A stretch of 17,598 bases of DNA, taken from positions 1-17,598 of the forward strand of contig JAKBQK010000195.1 in assembly GCA_021835265.1 (NCBI GenBank), written 5' to 3'. This document shows positions 15,137-17,598 of this stretch, piece after piece. Each line of letters starts with the position of its first letter. Position 1 is the stretch's first letter. The notes under the pieces were generated by a model. It ran no database searches and had not been told where the DNA came from. It saw only the letters and a program-made list of their open reading frames with translations. The position numbers and the translations under genes were made by a program. Source of the stretch: Thermoplasmata archaeon. Its GTDB lineage: Archaea; Thermoplasmatota; Thermoplasmata; Thermoplasmatales; Thermoplasmataceae.

Positions 15137-15146
15137 TTATTAAAAT
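15137..15146 (-). promoter_or_regulatory. Possible internal TATA box before the giant membrane protein
   Basis: Read leftward, ATTTTAATAA lies about 28 bases before ATG 15113, in the 33-base gap after the upstream glycosyltransferase, whose stop codon it touches. Position fits a leaderless transcript; the AT-rich setting keeps confidence low. Confidence 0.3.
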
Positions 15147-16112
15147 TTAACTGTGATATTTTTTTACTATTTGAGAATATAACTTTAAGTATATTATTCT
15201 CGATAAAAATGTAACGAGAATATAGAAAGCTGGAAAAATTCTAAGTTTTAGACATTTCTTTATGTAACTGATAAACGCCAAAATTAAACTATATCGCTTT
15301 ATGTGATCATTTCTAGAGTATAACACTATGTATGTGGAAGTGAAAAATAATTCTATGTATAAATTAATCCCTTCACCATTGGGTCTAATCAGCTTTTTGC
15401 TCAAACCCAACTCAGAAATAAACTTTTCGTCTTCTGTAAAAAGTGTCCTGTAAGAATTACTCTTATGGACTCTTACACACGTCCTTATATTTCTATCAAT
15501 AAATAAGTTTTTACCATAAATCAATGTTATTATCGCAACAAGACTGTCAACGCCGTATACTGATAGTGAAGTCAAAATATCGAAATGATCTAATATTGCG
15601 CTCTTTCTAATAGCAATTGAACTTAGATTATAACCAATATTATTATTTATAGCTAATTTGATGGGTTTAAGCGAATTTGCGTTATCTAATTCCTCCCTCT
15701 TTATTATGATGCACCCACTATCGGGATTAATAAGATCGCCACAAACCTCACCCGTAAACAACTTGCTTTCATTGTGATAGAAATCAACTTGTTTGTTATT
15801 TCTAAAAACCGATAACAACTCATTTATTTTATCGTTACACCAGAGATCATCATCCTCGAGGAAAGCCACAGTACTCGCAGATGATTCTCTTATACCAATC
15901 TCTAACTTTTTGCTCAGACTTTTAATTTCTGTTCTGATTAATCTTATACATTTATTTCCTATTTCCAAGGATAGGTTTATGTTACTTACAACCAATATTT
16001 CGATCGAGTTATCTTTGCTTAAATCGATAATAGATTTTATAGCATCATTCACAAATTCGCTCCTGTTGTATACAGGTATAATTATAGAAATTTCTGGAGG
16101 TTTTCCTAACAT
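15147..16112 (-). CDS. Family 2 glycosyltransferase with C-terminal membrane-associated part
   Basis: 321 residues. The GT-A start is ISIIIPVYNRSEFVNDAIKSI; the metal-binding DXD region is FLEDDDLW (Glu86, Asp87-Asp89) followed by NDKINEL, as in many GT2 enzymes. The first acidic element, usually VVDDGSTD, is replaced by VVSNINLSLEIG, so the uracil/ribose-contacting Asp is not obvious. Middle DSLVAIITLIYGKNLF and CVRVHKSNS match the acceptor-side part of GT2 proteins. The C-terminal 70 residues are hydrophobic and basic (LILAFISYIKKCL, FPAFYILVTFLSRIIYL), probably lying on the membrane. It is the first gene of the leftward run that continues into the giant membrane protein, GT2 and GT4. A TATA-like stretch read leftward at 16134-16149 would allow a leader of only a few bases. 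Substrates are unknown. Confidence 0.82.
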   Translation of the reverse strand: MLGKPPEISIIIPVYNRSEFVNDAIKSIIDLSKDNSIEILVVSNINLSLEIGNKCIRLIRTEIKSLSKKLEIGIRESSASTVAFLEDDDLWCNDKINELLSVFRNNKQVDFYHNESKLFTGEVCGDLINPDSGCIIIKREELDNANSLKPIKLAINNNIGYNLSSIAIRKSAILDHFDILTSLSVYGVDSLVAIITLIYGKNLFIDRNIRTCVRVHKSNSYRTLFTEDEKFISELGLSKKLIRPNGEGINLYIELFFTSTYIVLYSRNDHIKRYSLILAFISYIKKCLKLRIFPAFYILVTFLSRIIYLKLYSQIVKKYHS

Positions 16113-16133
16113 CCGAAATGTTATTGTTCAGTT

Positions 16134-16149
16134 GTTAAAAAAGTATATG
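16134..16149 (-). promoter_or_regulatory. Probable promoter of the leftward glycosyltransferase operon
   Basis: Read leftward the sequence is GCATATACTTTTTTAA, ending 22 bases before ATG 16112. It contains TATA-like cores centred 26 and 33 bases upstream. It would drive the GT2, membrane protein, GT2, GT4 run and, before the IS insertion, possibly gmd. Confidence 0.35.
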
Positions 16150-16339
16150 CTTCTACTCTCTATTGAGGTCAAGAAAAAAATTTTCTGAATACGTTATCAT
16201 GAAGGTGATGTCGTGGGAGCATAGGGATGTTATAGATATTTTCCTTGAAATTATGGGATGCAGTATAGACTAACCACACTTCACTTTACCTACTTCCCTA
16301 TACCAATATTAATAGAATGTTTTCTTGCCCACCAAGTGA

Positions 16340-16510
16340 GAACACGACAATTTGTTTCTTGAAATAGCAACAAAAATTCCCCATATTATTGAAGGAATTG
16401 GAGATGTTGCTATACTCGTGGAGTCTGCAATAGAAGATTGTATTAAAGCTATTAATGATGCTCTTAGTTTGAGAGAAAGACGACGAAAAAAAGGTTTCGG
16501 GGAGCTTTGA
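16340..16510 (+). pseudogene. 56-codon gene remnant, helical, origin uncertain
   Basis: In the otherwise non-coding 16113-16693, one frame is open from just after a TGA at 16337 to a TGA at 16508. It reads like real protein: ATKIPHIIEGIGDVAILVES then AIEDCIKAINDALSLRERRR and GFGEL. It has no start codon near its beginning, and the upstream sequence contains stops in all frames, so it looks like the 3' end of a destroyed gene. The alternation of hydrophobic and acidic residues recalls the helical PhoU-like/DUF47 proteins, but that is a weak resemblance. The overlapping open frame on the other strand (16576-16298) seems to be its shadow. The rest of the gap is AT-rich spacer. Confidence 0.4.
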
Positions 16511-16655
16511 TTTTTTGAGAGAATAAATTAGAAAAAAATATGTAACACTCATCTGAAATAAACAATAAGTAAGCATAGCAAATGTAATTTGAAGGCATTT
16601 TATTTTGATTGCCTAGAATAAGTATCTGATTCTTTTGCTTTCTTAGTTTCGAGTC

Positions 16656-16669
16656 ATTTAAATTTAATA
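16656..16669 (+). promoter_or_regulatory. TATA-like box of the 16694 glycosyltransferase
   Basis: ATTTAAATTTAATA lies 25-38 bases before ATG 16694. Spacing fits a leaderless or nearly leaderless transcript, and no Shine-Dalgarno sequence is seen between box and start. Confidence 0.4.
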
Positions 16670-16693
16670 ATCCCTTAGCGATAAACCCTCAAC

Positions 16694-17500
16694 ATGATTT
16701 CAATCGAGTTAATTTCAAGGGGTGAAAAATCTTTGGAAAGTGTTTTGGATTCGATAACAATGCAGAATTTCCATGACTATGAGATTGTATGCGCTGACAG
16801 TTCTAACGATGATCGGATCATGGATTTATTACAAAAACATAATTGTAATGTAATAATTTTACCGAATAACACGCCCCATATGAAGGCAAGATACGAAGCA
16901 CATATCCACTCTCATGGTGATTTTTCTCTTCTGTTAGACTCCACAAGACCCTTGAAGCGTGATGCTCTTTCTCTACTATTCGATAATTATAGGATATATG
17001 ATATGGTAATGATAAGAGAAAGTAGTCAAGGAGATGGTTTTTGGGTTAGACAGGCTACACTATTGAAGGATATTGGTTGGAATCAGTTTTATAGGTCAAT
17101 CAATGAGTCCATAGCTTTTTTGTTACCTAGATTTTACAGTAGCGAGCTATTGACCGATGCATTCAACAGTGCAATGATAAATACGGGGAATTTATTTAAT
17201 AAAATAAGCTATGGAGAACACCATATAATATTCGATGAATGTAGAAAGCTATCCAAAAATATAGGAATGACTGATGAAATTTTGATATCACATTATGAAG
17301 ATAACTCTTTAAAGAAAATAATTCGAAAATATTACCGATACGGTAAATCCCAGAAGACATTAAAAAAATTAAGAAATAGTTCAGCGAGAAACCTCTCTAC
17401 GCATATGAGAAGGAACATAGGGATTAAAAAGAGAATGGAAATAATGCCGATCACCATTGCCAGAGGTGTTCCGTTTGCTCTTGGTTATGTTTTTGGATAG
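16694..17500 (+). CDS. Family 2-like glycosyltransferase with non-canonical DxD; 3' end suspect
   Basis: 268 residues. The N-terminus is a GT-A half-domain: ISIELISRGEKSLESVLDSI, then DYEIVCADSSNDDRIMDLL, and the position of the metal-binding motif reads FSLLLDSTRPLKRDALSLL (Asp82-Ser-Thr in place of DxD). The middle has FWVRQATLLKDIGW and a helical C-terminal region rich in Lys and Arg (KKIIRKYYRYGKSQKTLKKL). It ends RGVPFALGYVFG. The last three codons and the stop lie inside the right arm of the inverted repeat (17490-17598), so this end may be a chimera and the true protein may continue differently. It is separate from the leftward operon and has its own TATA-like box. It is probably a cytoplasmic, membrane-associated sugar transferase for the same surface glycan; substrates are unknown, and activity without DxD is not certain. 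Confidence 0.65.
   Translation: MISIELISRGEKSLESVLDSITMQNFHDYEIVCADSSNDDRIMDLLQKHNCNVIILPNNTPHMKARYEAHIHSHGDFSLLLDSTRPLKRDALSLLFDNYRIYDMVMIRESSQGDGFWVRQATLLKDIGWNQFYRSINESIAFLLPRFYSSELLTDAFNSAMINTGNLFNKISYGEHHIIFDECRKLSKNIGMTDEILISHYEDNSLKKIIRKYYRYGKSQKTLKKLRNSSARNLSTHMRRNIGIKKRMEIMPITIARGVPFALGYVFG
17151..17259 (+). repeat. Left arm of a perfect 109-base inverted repeat
   Basis: Every base of 17151-17259 pairs with 17598-17490. The arm is coding sequence inside the 16694-17500 gene (codes for AMINTGNLF to KLSKN). The spacer between arms is 230 bases. The right arm reaches the last base of the window, so the repeat may be longer. Confidence 0.97.
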
Positions 17501-17598
17501 CTTTCTACATTCATCGAATATTATATGGTGTTCTCCATAGCTTATTTTATTAAATAAATTCCCCGTATTTATCATTGCACTGTTGAATGCATCGGTCA
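17490..17598 (-). repeat. Right arm of the 109-base inverted repeat, at the window edge
   Basis: Exact reverse complement of 17151-17259. It provides the last codons and TAG of the 16694 gene, and read leftward it repeats MINTGNLFNKISYGE from that gene. No independent gene is supported here. The perfect identity and the end position suggest either a very recent fold-back duplication or an assembly/amplification chimera. Confidence 0.97.

Noticed and set aside
16199..16273. 24-codon frame beginning MKVMSWEHRDVIDIF
   Set aside because: Too short, no promoter or ribosome site and no recognised similarity.
16298..16576. 92-codon leftward frame
   Set aside because: It is antiparallel to the more protein-like 16340-16510 frame, has a Phe/Ser/Ile-rich shadow-like composition and no visible domain.
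17381..17575. 64-codon leftward frame starting MINTGNLFNKISYG
   Set aside because: It is the inverted-repeat copy of an internal part of the 16694 gene followed by antisense sequence; not an independent gene.
1..17598. CRISPR arrays, tRNA and rRNA genes, riboswitches
   Set aside because: No regularly spaced repeats, no cloverleaf with a TTCRA loop, and no conserved rRNA sequence were noticed by eye; a covariance-model scan was not possible here.

Overview
The window looks like a piece of a Thermoplasmatales-type archaeon (Ferroplasma, Acidiplasma, Cuniculiplasma or a close relative). This is an inference from four things. Base composition is low in G+C. TATA-like boxes sit 25-30 bases before several start codons, with no Shine-Dalgarno sequence, as in leaderless archaeal transcripts. 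Multi-pass membrane proteins carry threonine/serine/asparagine-rich outer domains. The insertion sequences are of an archaeal type. I see no rRNA, tRNA or CRISPR.

Layout. (1) 1-814 (-): edge-truncated short-chain dehydrogenase of the 2,4-dienoyl-CoA reductase type. (2) 1011-1844 (+): dolichyl-phosphate-glucose-type family 2 glycosyltransferase, divergent from (1). (3) about 1865-2322: broken 5' part of an IS transposase. (4) 2329-5377: a heptose block made of gmhB (-) and gmhA (+), which are divergent, and hddA and an NAD-dependent sugar epimerase/dehydratase (both -, overlapping by 4 bases). (5) about 5427-6632: multiply frameshifted remnant of an unrelated transposase. (6) 6801-7826 (-): GDP-mannose 4,6-dehydratase family gene. 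(7) 7857-9373: complete insertion sequence with 28-base imperfect terminal inverted repeats, a 6-base target duplication and an intact DDE transposase (+). (8) 9403-16112 (-): a tight run that reads, in transcription order, GT2, a 1260-residue membrane protein, GT2, GT4. (9) 16113-16693: mostly non-coding, with a 56-codon gene fragment. (10) 16694-17500 (+): another GT2-like protein whose 3' end lies in a perfect 109-base inverted repeat that reaches the window edge.

How it works together. GmhA, HddA and GmhB are three of the four enzymes that turn sedoheptulose 7-phosphate into GDP-D-glycero-D-manno-heptose. The nucleotidyltransferase HddC is not here. The nearby GMD-family dehydratase and the epimerase could modify GDP-mannose or, as in Yersinia and Campylobacter, GDP-heptose itself, giving 6-deoxy-heptose. 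Four further glycosyltransferases and a giant membrane protein (GT-C-like membrane part plus a surface ectodomain with 32 N-glycosylation sequons) point to assembly of a surface glycan or glycoprotein. The most interesting hypothesis is an archaeal GDP-(6-deoxy)heptose surface-glycan locus. Two or more transposons have entered it, one landing directly behind the TATA box of the dehydratase.
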